Positions 1 through 7,505 of a stretch of 20,509 bases of DNA are shown here, piece after piece. Below the pieces are notes generated by a model. It was not told the origin of the DNA. It did not search any database and was given only the letters and a program-made list of their open reading frames with translations. Position 1 is the stretch's first letter. Each line of letters opens with the position of its first letter. Source of the DNA: an uncultured PS1 clade bacterium (GTDB lineage: Bacteria > Pseudomonadota > Gammaproteobacteria > PS1 > Pseudothioglobaceae); NCBI GenBank assembly GCA_937950605.1, contig CALFDA010000003.1, positions 1 through 20,509 on the forward strand. The letters are read 5' to 3'. The translations under genes were made by a program, and so were the position numbers.

Positions 1-185
1 GATAAAAAATTTTGCACAGCTTGGATATATCTTTTGGTGTTGCTAGATGGGTTAAGACTAATAGATTGTTCTTTGTTGTTTTTTGTTAAGCCAACAACCG
101 CTAATTTATAAACATCAATGCGGATTGCCACACAGGTAGCAAGCAAAACGTTTAGTCTCAGTATATCTTCTGGCGTTAGTGTCAT
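1..185 (-). CDS. dsrS: N-terminal part of a DsrS-like protein (cut by window edge)
   Basis: An open frame runs from an ATG at 183-185 off the left edge, giving 61 visible residues. It begins MTLTPEDILRLNVLLATC and continues with AIRID, then a VVGLT segment and ISLNP. From memory, this opening (LTPED-LRLNVLLA, AIRID, a ylGLT-like strand, LNP) matches the N-terminus of proteins annotated as sulfur reduction protein DsrS. DsrS is a soluble protein of unknown biochemical role encoded with the reverse dissimilatory sulfite reductase genes of sulfur oxidisers. Its ATG overlaps the stop codon of the upstream ygfX-like gene by one base (TAATG), so translation is probably coupled. Only the first quarter or so is visible, so the family call is tentative. 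The frame itself is well supported by the coupling and the absence of stops. Confidence 0.5.
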   Translation of the reverse strand, partial: MTLTPEDILRLNVLLATCVAIRIDVYKLAVVGLTKNNKEQSISLNPSSNTKRYIQAVQNFL

Positions 186-589
186 TAAATATTTCTAATA
201 TTAAAATAGCGATTAAGTTGTGAGATTGAATTAGATGCTAGTGCATCTTTAAAAATCACGATAGAGGATTTATTAGTTTTAATAATGATTAAAAAACGGG
301 ATTGGTATGAGAGGTGGAATTCCAAAAATTGCTCGGTAGAGTGATTATTCTTTTTAACTATCAACTTATTTTTATATAGCGATATTTTAATGATAGCGTT
401 TGGGTGTTTGAGTCTTAATTTTGACAAAAAATCAAGCAACCATATTGACAATATAACACTAATAACAACGCTTAGCCATAGGGTGTAAAAATAATGCCAA
501 GTTATAAACAAGGCGAAAAAATACACAATAACGCTAAGTGCTAAATATGTTTTTGAAGGGTGAACATCAAACTCAATTTTGCTATTCAC
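185..589 (-). CDS. YgfX-like small inner-membrane protein
   Basis: This 134-residue protein has two adjacent hydrophobic segments near the N-terminus (about residues 15-32 and 35-52), separated by a very short turn. A basic stretch (SKLRLKH) and a soluble, strand-rich C-terminal domain follow, ending in a segment like FKDALASNSISQLNRYF. This two-helix plus cytoplasmic layout, and the 'D-L....f..L.r.l' ending, are typical of the YgfX/CptA family. That family is best known in E. coli as the partner gene of sdhE (ygfY); here no sdhE lies next to it. The start is GTG at 587-589, inside the last codons of proC (8-base overlap). Its stop overlaps the next ATG, placing it in the middle of a proC>ygfX-like>dsrS-like operon. 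Family assignment rests on architecture more than on sequence identity. Confidence 0.55.
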   Translation of the reverse strand: MNSKIEFDVHPSKTYLALSVIVYFFALFITWHYFYTLWLSVVISVILSIWLLDFLSKLRLKHPNAIIKISLYKNKLIVKKNNHSTEQFLEFHLSYQSRFLIIIKTNKSSIVIFKDALASNSISQLNRYFNIRNI

Positions 590-1412
590 TGTTGTCTAAT
601 TCAAAACCTATTTTTCGAGCACGCACGAAAGCGGCGCGTATTGCATGCGAGCTTATTATGTCAAAATTGTGATTTTGAAAACTTTCAATAGCTGCTTGTG
701 TTGTGCCGTTTTTTGAGGTTATTTTGGCGCGTAATTCTTGTATAGAATCGTTACTGTTTTGTGCCATTATGCTAGCACCAAGAGCTGTTTGAATGCTAAG
801 CGATTTTGCCATATCTCGATCTAAACCTAAGGCAACGCCTGCGTTTATCATTGATTCAATCATCAAAAAGAAATAAGCGGGTCCACTACCTGATAATGCT
901 GCCAGTGCATCAAGCAGGCTTTCTTTTTGCAACCAAAAATATATTCCCACTGAAGCAAATATATTTTCAACTAAGGTTTTTTGCTGATTAGTAACAATAT
1001 CGCTAGCCACCATTCCTGTTACGCCTTTGCCTAATAGCGCAGGTGCGTTAGGCATAGTGCGTACAATAGGTGTTGTGCCTTTTAGCCAATAGTTAATACT
1101 ACTGATTTTTACGCCAGCAGCAATTGAAACTACTAAGGGTTTGTGTTGCAAACCAGTGTTTAATTGTTTGCACACACTCGATAATATTTGTGGTTTTACT
1201 GCTAATACAATCACATCGCATTGCTTTGCCATTTGTAAATTATCAGTAAAAACTTTTACGTCAAACTCAGATTTTCGTTGTGATAATAGCAATTTATCAA
1301 CATCGCTAAGATTGATATTTGTCTTCGAAAAACCGTGGTTAATCAAGCCAGAAACCAGCGCATGTGCCATATTGCCCGCACCAATAAAACCAATTTTTGT
1401 TGTTTTTTTCAT
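582..1412 (-). CDS. proC: Pyrroline-5-carboxylate reductase
   Basis: ProC catalyses the last step of proline synthesis, NAD(P)H-dependent reduction of 1-pyrroline-5-carboxylate to proline, in the cytoplasm. The 276 residues begin with a Rossmann nucleotide-binding loop (GFIGAGNMAHALVSG, about residues 8-22). The conserved MPN of the substrate region appears as VRTMPNAPALLGKG. The C-terminal dimerisation domain carries ALSGSGPAYFF and the family signature ELRAKITSKNGTTQAAIE. The length is normal (E. coli ProC is 269 residues) and all signature regions are present, so the gene should be functional. The ATG at 1410-1412 has no clear Shine-Dalgarno sequence. It is the first gene of a minus-strand operon with the ygfX-like and dsrS-like genes, and is divergent from gph across a 192-bp gap rich in inverted repeats. 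Confidence 0.96.
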   Translation of the reverse strand: MKKTTKIGFIGAGNMAHALVSGLINHGFSKTNINLSDVDKLLLSQRKSEFDVKVFTDNLQMAKQCDVIVLAVKPQILSSVCKQLNTGLQHKPLVVSIAAGVKISSINYWLKGTTPIVRTMPNAPALLGKGVTGMVASDIVTNQQKTLVENIFASVGIYFWLQKESLLDALAALSGSGPAYFFLMIESMINAGVALGLDRDMAKSLSIQTALGASIMAQNSNDSIQELRAKITSKNGTTQAAIESFQNHNFDIISSHAIRAAFVRARKIGFELDNSE

Positions 1413-1438
1413 TAAAATATATCAGACTGTAATAGAAG

Positions 1439-1560
1439 CATTGCAAAATACAAATTTGGTCATTAAAAGCAAATTCTTACCTATTTGTTAATTCTTACAG
1501 ATATGCTTGTTAGCATTGCTATTAAAGCATTTACGGCTAAACAAACATGATTTTGCAATG
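1439..1560. repeat. Nested inverted repeats in the proC-gph divergent gap
   Basis: A perfect 11-bp inverted repeat (CATTGCAAAAT at 1439-1449, ATTTTGCAATG at 1550-1560) encloses a second palindromic structure. The inner structure has arms ATGCTT (1503-1508) and AAGCAT (1525-1530), which surround TAGCA-T-TGCTA (1511-1521). No target-site duplication is visible next to the outer arms. It may be a regulatory region for the divergent genes, a cruciform-forming sequence or a small MITE-like element. The symmetry is directly visible; the function is not. Confidence 0.6.
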
Positions 1561-1604
1561 TCTAAAAACCTACGCATTTTACCTTTAACGATACGGAAAT
1601 AAGT

Positions 1605-2273
1605 ATGAAAAAATTTAACCCAAAACTAATTATGATTGATGTTGATGGCACTCTAGTTGATAGCGTTCCAGATTTGGCTTATTGTGTTGATGAGCTGATG
1701 ATGGCTATGGGTAAAAAAAAATGGGGTGAAGCAAAAGTACGTAATTGGGTGGGCAATGGCGTGCCAAAATTAGTAGAGCGCTCACTCACAGGCGAATTAG
1801 AAGGGGTGGCAGATAAAAAAGATTATGATAAGGCGTATCCAATTTTTTTGGATTTGTATGCTCAAAACACCTCAGAACGTTCTTTTTTGTATGATGGTGT
1901 TGAAGTTGGCGTTACTTATTTAAAATCGCAAGGTTATACGCTAGGTTGTGTTACTAATAAAGCCGAGCAATTTACTCACCCATTATTAAAAGATTTGGGC
2001 ATTTTTGATGAATTTGAAATTGTCATTTCTGGCGATACATTAGCAAAGAAAAAGCCCGATCCATTGCCACTTTTGCATGCTGCTAAGCATTTTGGTATCA
2101 ATCCACAAGACGCACTGATGATAGGTGACTCCATTAGTGATGTTAAGGCTTCGCGTGCAGCGGGCTTTGATATTATTTGTATGAGTTATGGTTATAATCA
2201 CGGTGATGATATTCGTGATGCTAATCCAGATTTGGTGATTGATTCAATGTCCGAACTAAAAGCATATTTATAA
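1605..2273 (+). CDS. gph: Phosphoglycolate phosphatase (HAD family)
   Basis: Gph dephosphorylates 2-phosphoglycolate, which arises from RuBisCO oxygenation and from repair of damaged DNA ends. The 222-residue protein has the HAD motif I near the N-terminus (IDVDGTLVDS, about residues 11-20, catalytic Asp pair D-x-D). It has a helical cap domain, motif II/III regions (CVTNKAE; then KKKPDPLPL with the conserved Lys), and motif IV (MIGDSISDVKASRAAG) supplying the Mg-binding acidic residues. Length matches the family (E. coli Gph is 252). HAD phosphatases are hard to separate by sequence alone, but the PDPLPL and GDS-DV-A motifs with this cap size favour Gph. The ATG at 1605 has only a weak purine stretch (GGAAATAAG) upstream. 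The enzyme would suit an autotroph using RuBisCO; that link is inferred. Confidence 0.88.
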   Translation: MKKFNPKLIMIDVDGTLVDSVPDLAYCVDELMMAMGKKKWGEAKVRNWVGNGVPKLVERSLTGELEGVADKKDYDKAYPIFLDLYAQNTSERSFLYDGVEVGVTYLKSQGYTLGCVTNKAEQFTHPLLKDLGIFDEFEIVISGDTLAKKKPDPLPLLHAAKHFGINPQDALMIGDSISDVKASRAAGFDIICMSYGYNHGDDIRDANPDLVIDSMSELKAYL

Positions 2274-2346
2274 AAATAGTTGGATAAAAGCATGGATATA
2301 AAAAGTGGAACTTTTACTAAATAATTTTTCAATGGCTTAATATTTA

Positions 2347-4026
2347 ATGAACAACAACAATTTAGAAGAAAAACCGATTAATTTTATCCGTCATCAAATT
2401 AATGACGATCTAGATTCTGGTCTACATAGTGCAATTCAAACACGTTTTCCGCCTGAACCTAATGGCTATTTGCACATTGGACATGCAAAGTCTATTTGCT
2501 TGAATTTTGGCTTAGCACAGGACTATAAAGGCAAATGTATCTTGCGTTTTGATGATACTAATCCTGCTAAAGAAGAATTAGAATTTATCGAATCTATTAA
2601 AAACGATGTGCAGTGGCTAGGTTTTAATTGGAATGGCAAAGTTCGATATAGTTCTGATTATTTTGCAAAGTTTTATCAATATGCGATTGAGTTAGTTAAT
2701 AAAGGATTGGCATATGTTTGTTTTTTAGATGCGCAACAAACTAGAGAATACCGTGGCACTTTAAAACAGGCAGGCAAAAACAGCCCGTATCGTGATACTC
2801 CTGTTGCAAAAAATTTATTGTTGTTAGAGCAGATGAAGCAAGGTAAATTTTTGGAAGGGGAATGTGTGCTACGCGCCAAAATAGATATGGCAAGTCCATT
2901 TATGTGTATGCGTGACCCAACGTTATATCGTATTCGTTTTGACAAACATCATCAAACAGGTAATGCATGGCGAATTTATCCGATGTATGATTTTGCCCAT
3001 TGCATTAGTGATGCTCTTGAGGGTGTTACTCATTCACTTTGTACGCTTGAATTTCAAGACAATCGCCGTTTGTACGATTGGATATTAGAGCATTTAGAGG
3101 ATTTTAATAAAGCTAGTCGCCCCCATCAATACGAGTTTTCGCGTCTAAACTTGAAATATACTGTAATGTCAAAACGCAAACTACAACAACTAGTCGAAAG
3201 GAGGTTGGTATCAGACTGGAACGACCCGCGCATGCCAACACTATCGGGGCTTAGACGTCGTGGTTATACACCTAATAGTATTCGTGATTTTGCCGAGCGT
3301 GTAGGCATTTCTAAAGTTGATGCTATGACTGATATGAAAATTTTAGAAGATGCTGTGCGTGATGATTTGAATGTTGTTGCGCCACGTACCATGGGTGTTA
3401 TTAATCCTATTAAATTAATTATTGAAAATTATCCCAAAAACCAGATTGAAACCCTAAAAGCTCCTATTCACCCACAAAATAAAGCAATGGGCGAGCGTGA
3501 AATTTTCTTTTCTAAAGAGTTATATATTGATAAAGCAGATTTTGCAGAAGTGTCGCCGAATAAAAAATTTAAACGCCTAGCCATTGGTAAAGAAGTGCGC
3601 CTACGTAATGCCTATGTGATTAATGCCACAACTTTTGATACCGATTCTAATGGCAACGTTAGCACGGTATATGCTACTTACGACCCTAATACTTTGGGCA
3701 AAAATCCCGCAGATGGTCGCAAAGTTAAAGGGGTTATTCACTTTGTTGAGGCGACTCAGGCGATTGAGGCAGAATTTAGACTCTATGAGCGTTTGTTTAC
3801 TCTTGAAAATCCAAGCAAAAATGAGCATTTTGAACAACTAATTAACCCAAATTCCTTAATAATTGCTTATGGCGTAGTAGAGCCAAATATGCAAGATGTT
3901 GCCCCAGAGACGGCATATCAGTTTGAACGAGAGGGATATTTTTGTCGTGATAATGAATCGGCTGATGATTTGGTTTTTAACAAAACCGTTGCCTTAAAAG
4001 ATACTTGGGGCTTGGGGCGTGGATAA
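2347..4026 (+). CDS. glnS: Glutaminyl-tRNA synthetase
   Basis: GlnRS charges tRNA-Gln directly with glutamine. It is a class I synthetase with a Rossmann catalytic core near the N-terminus. The first signature is PPEPNGYLHIGHAKS with HIGH at residues 43-46. The second, KMSKS-type, signature is VMSKRKL with Met at residue 274. These are followed by WNDPRMPTLSGLRRRGYTP, diagnostic of the GlnRS/GluRS group, and a beta-barrel anticodon-binding domain in the last 200 residues. At 559 residues it matches E. coli GlnRS (554). Presence of GlnRS rather than only the GatCAB amidotransferase route is typical of Gammaproteobacteria. The ATG at 2347 lies 73 bp after gph on the same strand, so the two could share a transcript. 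No good Shine-Dalgarno sequence is visible. Confidence 0.97.
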   Translation: MNNNNLEEKPINFIRHQINDDLDSGLHSAIQTRFPPEPNGYLHIGHAKSICLNFGLAQDYKGKCILRFDDTNPAKEELEFIESIKNDVQWLGFNWNGKVRYSSDYFAKFYQYAIELVNKGLAYVCFLDAQQTREYRGTLKQAGKNSPYRDTPVAKNLLLLEQMKQGKFLEGECVLRAKIDMASPFMCMRDPTLYRIRFDKHHQTGNAWRIYPMYDFAHCISDALEGVTHSLCTLEFQDNRRLYDWILEHLEDFNKASRPHQYEFSRLNLKYTVMSKRKLQQLVERRLVSDWNDPRMPTLSGLRRRGYTPNSIRDFAERVGISKVDAMTDMKILEDAVRDDLNVVAPRTMGVINPIKLIIENYPKNQIETLKAPIHPQNKAMGEREIFFSKELYIDKADFAEVSPNKKFKRLAIGKEVRLRNAYVINATTFDTDSNGNVSTVYATYDPNTLGKNPADGRKVKGVIHFVEATQAIEAEFRLYERLFTLENPSKNEHFEQLINPNSLIIAYGVVEPNMQDVAPETAYQFEREGYFCRDNESADDLVFNKTVALKDTWGLGRG

Positions 4027-4087
4027 CACATTAAGACAATAAAAATATAGCGTTTCAATGGTGTTGAAAAATTAAAAAATCAGAAAA

Positions 4088-4105
4088 AACAATTTTTTAA
4101 TTGTT
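4088..4105 (-). terminator. Weak A/T hairpin, possible terminator for the aminotransferase gene
   Basis: A perfect 7-bp inverted repeat (AACAATT, loop TTTT, AATTGTT) is followed on the minus strand by a run of T (the A-run at 4084-4089 on the plus strand). It lies about 125 bp beyond the stop of the minus-strand aminotransferase gene. The stem is almost all A/T, so the terminator would be weak. Confidence 0.3.
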
Positions 4106-4152
4106 GGTTATAAATACTTTAACATCAATGGTTGCAACATCTGAAAATTGAC

Positions 4153-4187
4153 AAAAATTGATTTTTAACGATTAATTTTTTTATTTT
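4153..4187 (+). terminator. Weak A/T hairpin, possible terminator for glnS
   Basis: A 10-bp stem (AAAAATTGAT pairing with ATTAATTTTT through one G-U pair, 8-base loop) is followed by TTATTTT. It lies downstream of glnS on the plus strand. The low G+C content makes it a weak candidate. The rest of the 203-bp convergent gap between glnS and the aminotransferase holds only further short A/T hairpins and no ORF. Confidence 0.3.
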
Positions 4188-4229
4188 GTAAGGATCTTGT
4201 GTTTGGGCTAGGGTAAACGAGGCACTTGG

Positions 4230-5405
4230 CTAAACTTTACTTAATCGCTTAACTGCTTGCTGAATATTGTCCATGCTAGTAGCAAATGAAAAACGCACAT
4301 AACCTGTTGCACCAAAGGCAGAACCAGGCACCAAAGCAATATTGAGTTTTTCTAAACAGTAGGTGGATAGTTCTATATCGTCTTTTAATCCTAGGCGCCG
4401 AATCAAACCCGTAACCCGCGGGAATGAATAAAACGCCCCTTGAGATATAGGGCATTCAACACCATCAATTGCATTTAGTGCATCTGTGATGAAATCATGT
4501 CTTTGCTTAAAAGCAGACACCATAATATTAATAATATCTTGCGTGCCATTTAGCGCCTCTAAGGCTGCCATTTGCGAAATTGAGCAAGGGTTTGAAGTAG
4601 ATTGCCCTTGGATTTTTTTCATTGCTTTAATAATGTCTTGCGGACCTGCACCATAACCAATGCGCCAACCTGTCATAGCATAAGCCTTAGAAACACCGTT
4701 TAAGATAATCGTGCGATTTTTTAAATCTTTATTAGCCATAAGAATATTAACAAAATCATCACCCGTCCAACGAATATGTTCGTAAATATCATCGCTAATA
4801 ATCAAAATTTGCGGGTGTTTTTTGAGTATTTTTGCTAAGGCTTGTAATTGAGTTTTAGAATAAAGTGCGCCCGTTGGGTTAGAGGGGCTATTAATCACAA
4901 ACAATTTAGTTTTTTCAGTAATGCTATTTTCTAATTGCTCGGGGGTAATTTTAAAATCTTGCCCTAAACCCGTTTCAACAATCACAGGGGTAGCACCCGC
5001 TAAAATCACCATATCGGGATAACTCACCCAATAAGGTGCGGGGATAATTACCTCATCACCAGTATTTAACACTGCTTGACATAGATTATAAAACACCTGT
5101 TTGCCACCTGAGGATGCTATTACCTCATTTGCTGTGTAATCCAAATTATTTTCACGTTTAAATTTGCTGATGATGGCGTTTTTTAATTCGGGCATTCCAT
5201 CAACCGCTGTGTAACGTGTTTGTGCATTATTAATAGCGTCGATACCTGCTTGTTGTATATTTTTTGGTGTATCAAAATCTGGTTCTCCCGAACCCATGGA
5301 TATAATTTTAATGCCTTGTGCTTTTAATTCATTGGCTTTAGCAGTAATAGCGAGTGTTGTAGAGGGCTTGATTTTTTGGACTCTATTGGATAGAAATTCT
5401 GACAT
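4230..5405 (-). CDS. aspC: Aspartate-type aminotransferase (PLP class I, subgroup Ibeta)
   Basis: This 391-residue, fold-type I PLP enzyme most likely interconverts aspartate/oxaloacetate and glutamate/2-oxoglutarate. Visible motifs are GSGEPDFDTP (39-48) at the substrate-binding N-terminal arm, SSGGKQVFYN (98-107) for the PLP phosphate, SPSNPTG with the conserved Asn at 176, and SDDIYEH (205-210) with the PLP-contacting Asp and Tyr. The catalytic lysine is K240 in NGVSKAYAMTGWRIGYG. C-terminal YVRFSFA carries the carboxylate-binding Arg. The sequence resembles the Ibeta aspartate aminotransferases (Thermus/Rhizobium type), some of which also transaminate prephenate; that activity cannot be read from sequence here. 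The ATG at 5403-5405 lies in a 68-bp divergent gap with uvrB that contains a candidate promoter. Confidence 0.9.
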   Translation of the reverse strand: MSEFLSNRVQKIKPSTTLAITAKANELKAQGIKIISMGSGEPDFDTPKNIQQAGIDAINNAQTRYTAVDGMPELKNAIISKFKRENNLDYTANEVIASSGGKQVFYNLCQAVLNTGDEVIIPAPYWVSYPDMVILAGATPVIVETGLGQDFKITPEQLENSITEKTKLFVINSPSNPTGALYSKTQLQALAKILKKHPQILIISDDIYEHIRWTGDDFVNILMANKDLKNRTIILNGVSKAYAMTGWRIGYGAGPQDIIKAMKKIQGQSTSNPCSISQMAALEALNGTQDIINIMVSAFKQRHDFITDALNAIDGVECPISQGAFYSFPRVTGLIRRLGLKDDIELSTYCLEKLNIALVPGSAFGATGYVRFSFATSMDNIQQAVKRLSKV

Positions 5406-5432
5406 GATTATTATAAAAGTTAAAGTAAAAAA

Positions 5433-5462
5433 ATATTAAAATCGTCGGACTATGATAATCAA
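5433..5462 (-). promoter_or_regulatory. Candidate sigma-70 promoter for the aminotransferase gene
   Basis: On the minus strand TTGATT (5457-5462) and TAATAT (5433-5438) are spaced by 18 bp, each matching four of six consensus bases. The -10 element lies about 28 bp upstream of the ATG. It is moderate in quality and the region is A/T-rich, so chance matches are likely. Confidence 0.35.
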
Positions 5463-5473
5463 AAAAGAAAATA

Positions 5474-7459
5474 GTGGGTAGGAAATTTCAACTAGAGTCT
5501 AGTTTTTTGCCAACAGGGGACCAGCCACAAGCAATTCAAACCTTGGTAAATGGTATACACGCAGGTGAAAAATTTCAAACTTTGTTGGGGGTAACGGGCT
5601 CGGGCAAGACTTTTACCTTGGCGAATGTAATTGAACAAACTAGATGCCCAAGCTTGATTATGGCACCCAATAAAACCTTAGCAGCACAACTTTATAGTGA
5701 AATGAAAGCATTTTTTCCTAATAATGCTGTGGAATATTTTGTTTCTTACTATGATTATTATCAGCCCGAGGCATACATAGTGGCTAGCGATACCTATATT
5801 GAAAAAGATTCTTCTATCAATGAGCAAATCGAACAAATGCGACTTTCTGCTACTAAATCTTTATTAGAGCGAGAAGATGTCATTATTATTGCTAGTGTCT
5901 CAGCAATTTATGGATTGGGCGACCAAGACAGTTATATGCAAATGTTGCTACATCTAAGTGTGGGTGAGATAATCAATCAGCGTGATATTCTATCACGTCT
6001 ATCACAAATGCAATATACCCGTAATGATGTTAGTTTAAGTCGTGGACACTTTAGAGTAAAAGGCGAGGTGATTGATATTTTTCCTGCCGATAGCGAAACA
6101 CAAGCCTTGCGTGTTGAGTTATTTGATAATGAGGTGGAAGCACTACATTGGTTTGATCCACTAACAGGCGAAAAACTCAAACTTTTGCAACGCGTAACCA
6201 TTTATCCACAAACGCATTACGCAACACCTAAAGCCAAAATCTTAAATATCCTAGAGGACATTAAAGAAGAGCTTAAGAGGCGACGCAAAGAATTATTATC
6301 TGCTAACAAGTTGGTTGAAGAACAACGCCTAACCCAACGCGTGCAAATGGATATTGAAATGATGCGCGAACTAGGCTATTGCAACGGTATCGAAAATTAT
6401 ACGCGTTATATTTCAGGTAGAAAAGTAGGGCAACCGCCTCCAACCCTATTAGATTATTTACCTAAAAATTCCTTGGTGATTTTGGACGAATCGCACGTTA
6501 GTGTTAGCCAAATTGGTGGTATGTATAATGGCGATAGAGCGCGTAAAAAAACCCTAGTAGAATTTGGTTTTAGATTGCCCAGTGCTTTGGATAATCGTCC
6601 ATTAAAGTTTGATGAATTTATCGACAGAGTTAAGCAATGTATTTTAGTATCTGCTACGCCAGCACAATACGAACTAGAGCATTCTAGCATTATTGCCGAG
6701 CAAGTAGTGCGCCCCACGGGTTTGTTAGACCCTAAAATAGAAGTGCACCCAGTTGAAACCCAAGTTGATGATTTGCTTAGCGAGATTCATAAGCGTGTTA
6801 GAGTAAAAGAGCGCGTTTTGGTAACCACACTCACTAAGCGTATGTCTGAGCAACTTAGTGATTATCTAAATGAACATGGCATTAAGGTGCGCTATTTGCA
6901 TTCTGATATTGACACCGTTGAACGAGTAGAAATTATTCGGGATTTGCGCCTTGGTGTATTTGATGTTTTAGTTGGTATTAATTTGCTTAGAGAAGGTTTA
7001 GATATACCCGAAGTATCTTTGGTGGCGATTTTAGATGCTGACAAGGAAGGTTTTCTACGTTCTGAGCGCTCGTTGATTCAAACCATGGGCAGAGCAGCGA
7101 GAAATGTGAATGGGAACGTAATCTTATATGCTGATAGAATCACTAATTCAATGCAAAAGGCAATGGACGAAACTCAAAGGCGGCGCAACAAACAGCAAGC
7201 CTACAACGAAACCCACAATATTACACCTAAAGGTGTTTCTAAGCCGATTGTTAATATTTTGGATACCGACTTAAAAATCACAGATGCCAAACCATGTGAT
7301 GCAAAAATAGCAAAAAACCTTACCCCTGTGCAATTAGCAAAAAAAATCAAAGCCCTAGAAAAACAAATGTATCAGTTCGCTGAAGTTTTAGAATTTGAAA
7401 AAGCTGCGGATATTCGCAATCAAATCAAAGCCTTAAAACAATGGCAGTTTTTGTCATAA
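5474..7459 (+). CDS. uvrB: Excinuclease ABC subunit B
   Basis: UvrB is the DNA-damage verification helicase of nucleotide excision repair, loaded by UvrA and partnering UvrC for incision. The 661 residues contain the Walker A motif GVTGSGKT (39-46), the damage-probing beta-hairpin region with VSYYDYYQPEAY, and motif II DESH (338-341). Helicase motifs V/VI appear as GINLLREGLDIPE and QTMGRAARN. A C-terminal UVR domain (about 616-656, LEKQMYQFAEVLEFEKAADIRNQIK) binds UvrC. Length is normal. The start is taken as GTG at 5474 because the family begins just before this point (K-F-L-S-F-PTGDQPQAI) and no in-frame ATG precedes it. The Shine-Dalgarno is weak (AAGAAA). It is divergent from the aminotransferase gene and convergent with htpG. 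Confidence 0.97.
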   Translation: MGRKFQLESSFLPTGDQPQAIQTLVNGIHAGEKFQTLLGVTGSGKTFTLANVIEQTRCPSLIMAPNKTLAAQLYSEMKAFFPNNAVEYFVSYYDYYQPEAYIVASDTYIEKDSSINEQIEQMRLSATKSLLEREDVIIIASVSAIYGLGDQDSYMQMLLHLSVGEIINQRDILSRLSQMQYTRNDVSLSRGHFRVKGEVIDIFPADSETQALRVELFDNEVEALHWFDPLTGEKLKLLQRVTIYPQTHYATPKAKILNILEDIKEELKRRRKELLSANKLVEEQRLTQRVQMDIEMMRELGYCNGIENYTRYISGRKVGQPPPTLLDYLPKNSLVILDESHVSVSQIGGMYNGDRARKKTLVEFGFRLPSALDNRPLKFDEFIDRVKQCILVSATPAQYELEHSSIIAEQVVRPTGLLDPKIEVHPVETQVDDLLSEIHKRVRVKERVLVTTLTKRMSEQLSDYLNEHGIKVRYLHSDIDTVERVEIIRDLRLGVFDVLVGINLLREGLDIPEVSLVAILDADKEGFLRSERSLIQTMGRAARNVNGNVILYADRITNSMQKAMDETQRRRNKQQAYNETHNITPKGVSKPIVNILDTDLKITDAKPCDAKIAKNLTPVQLAKKIKALEKQMYQFAEVLEFEKAADIRNQIKALKQWQFLS

Positions 7460-7471
7460 ACAAAATATAGG

Positions 7472-7504
7472 GCTTAACTTATAACAAAAATAACATAATT
7501 AAGC
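7472..7504. repeat. Inverted repeat in the uvrB/htpG convergent gap
   Basis: GCTTAA (7472-7477) and TTAAGC (7499-7504), extended after a one-base bulge by TTAT/ATAA, can form a 10-bp hairpin that fills most of the 46-bp gap between two convergent stop codons. It could act as a bidirectional terminator, but there is no U-tract on either side. Confidence 0.35.
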
Positions 7505-7505
7505 G

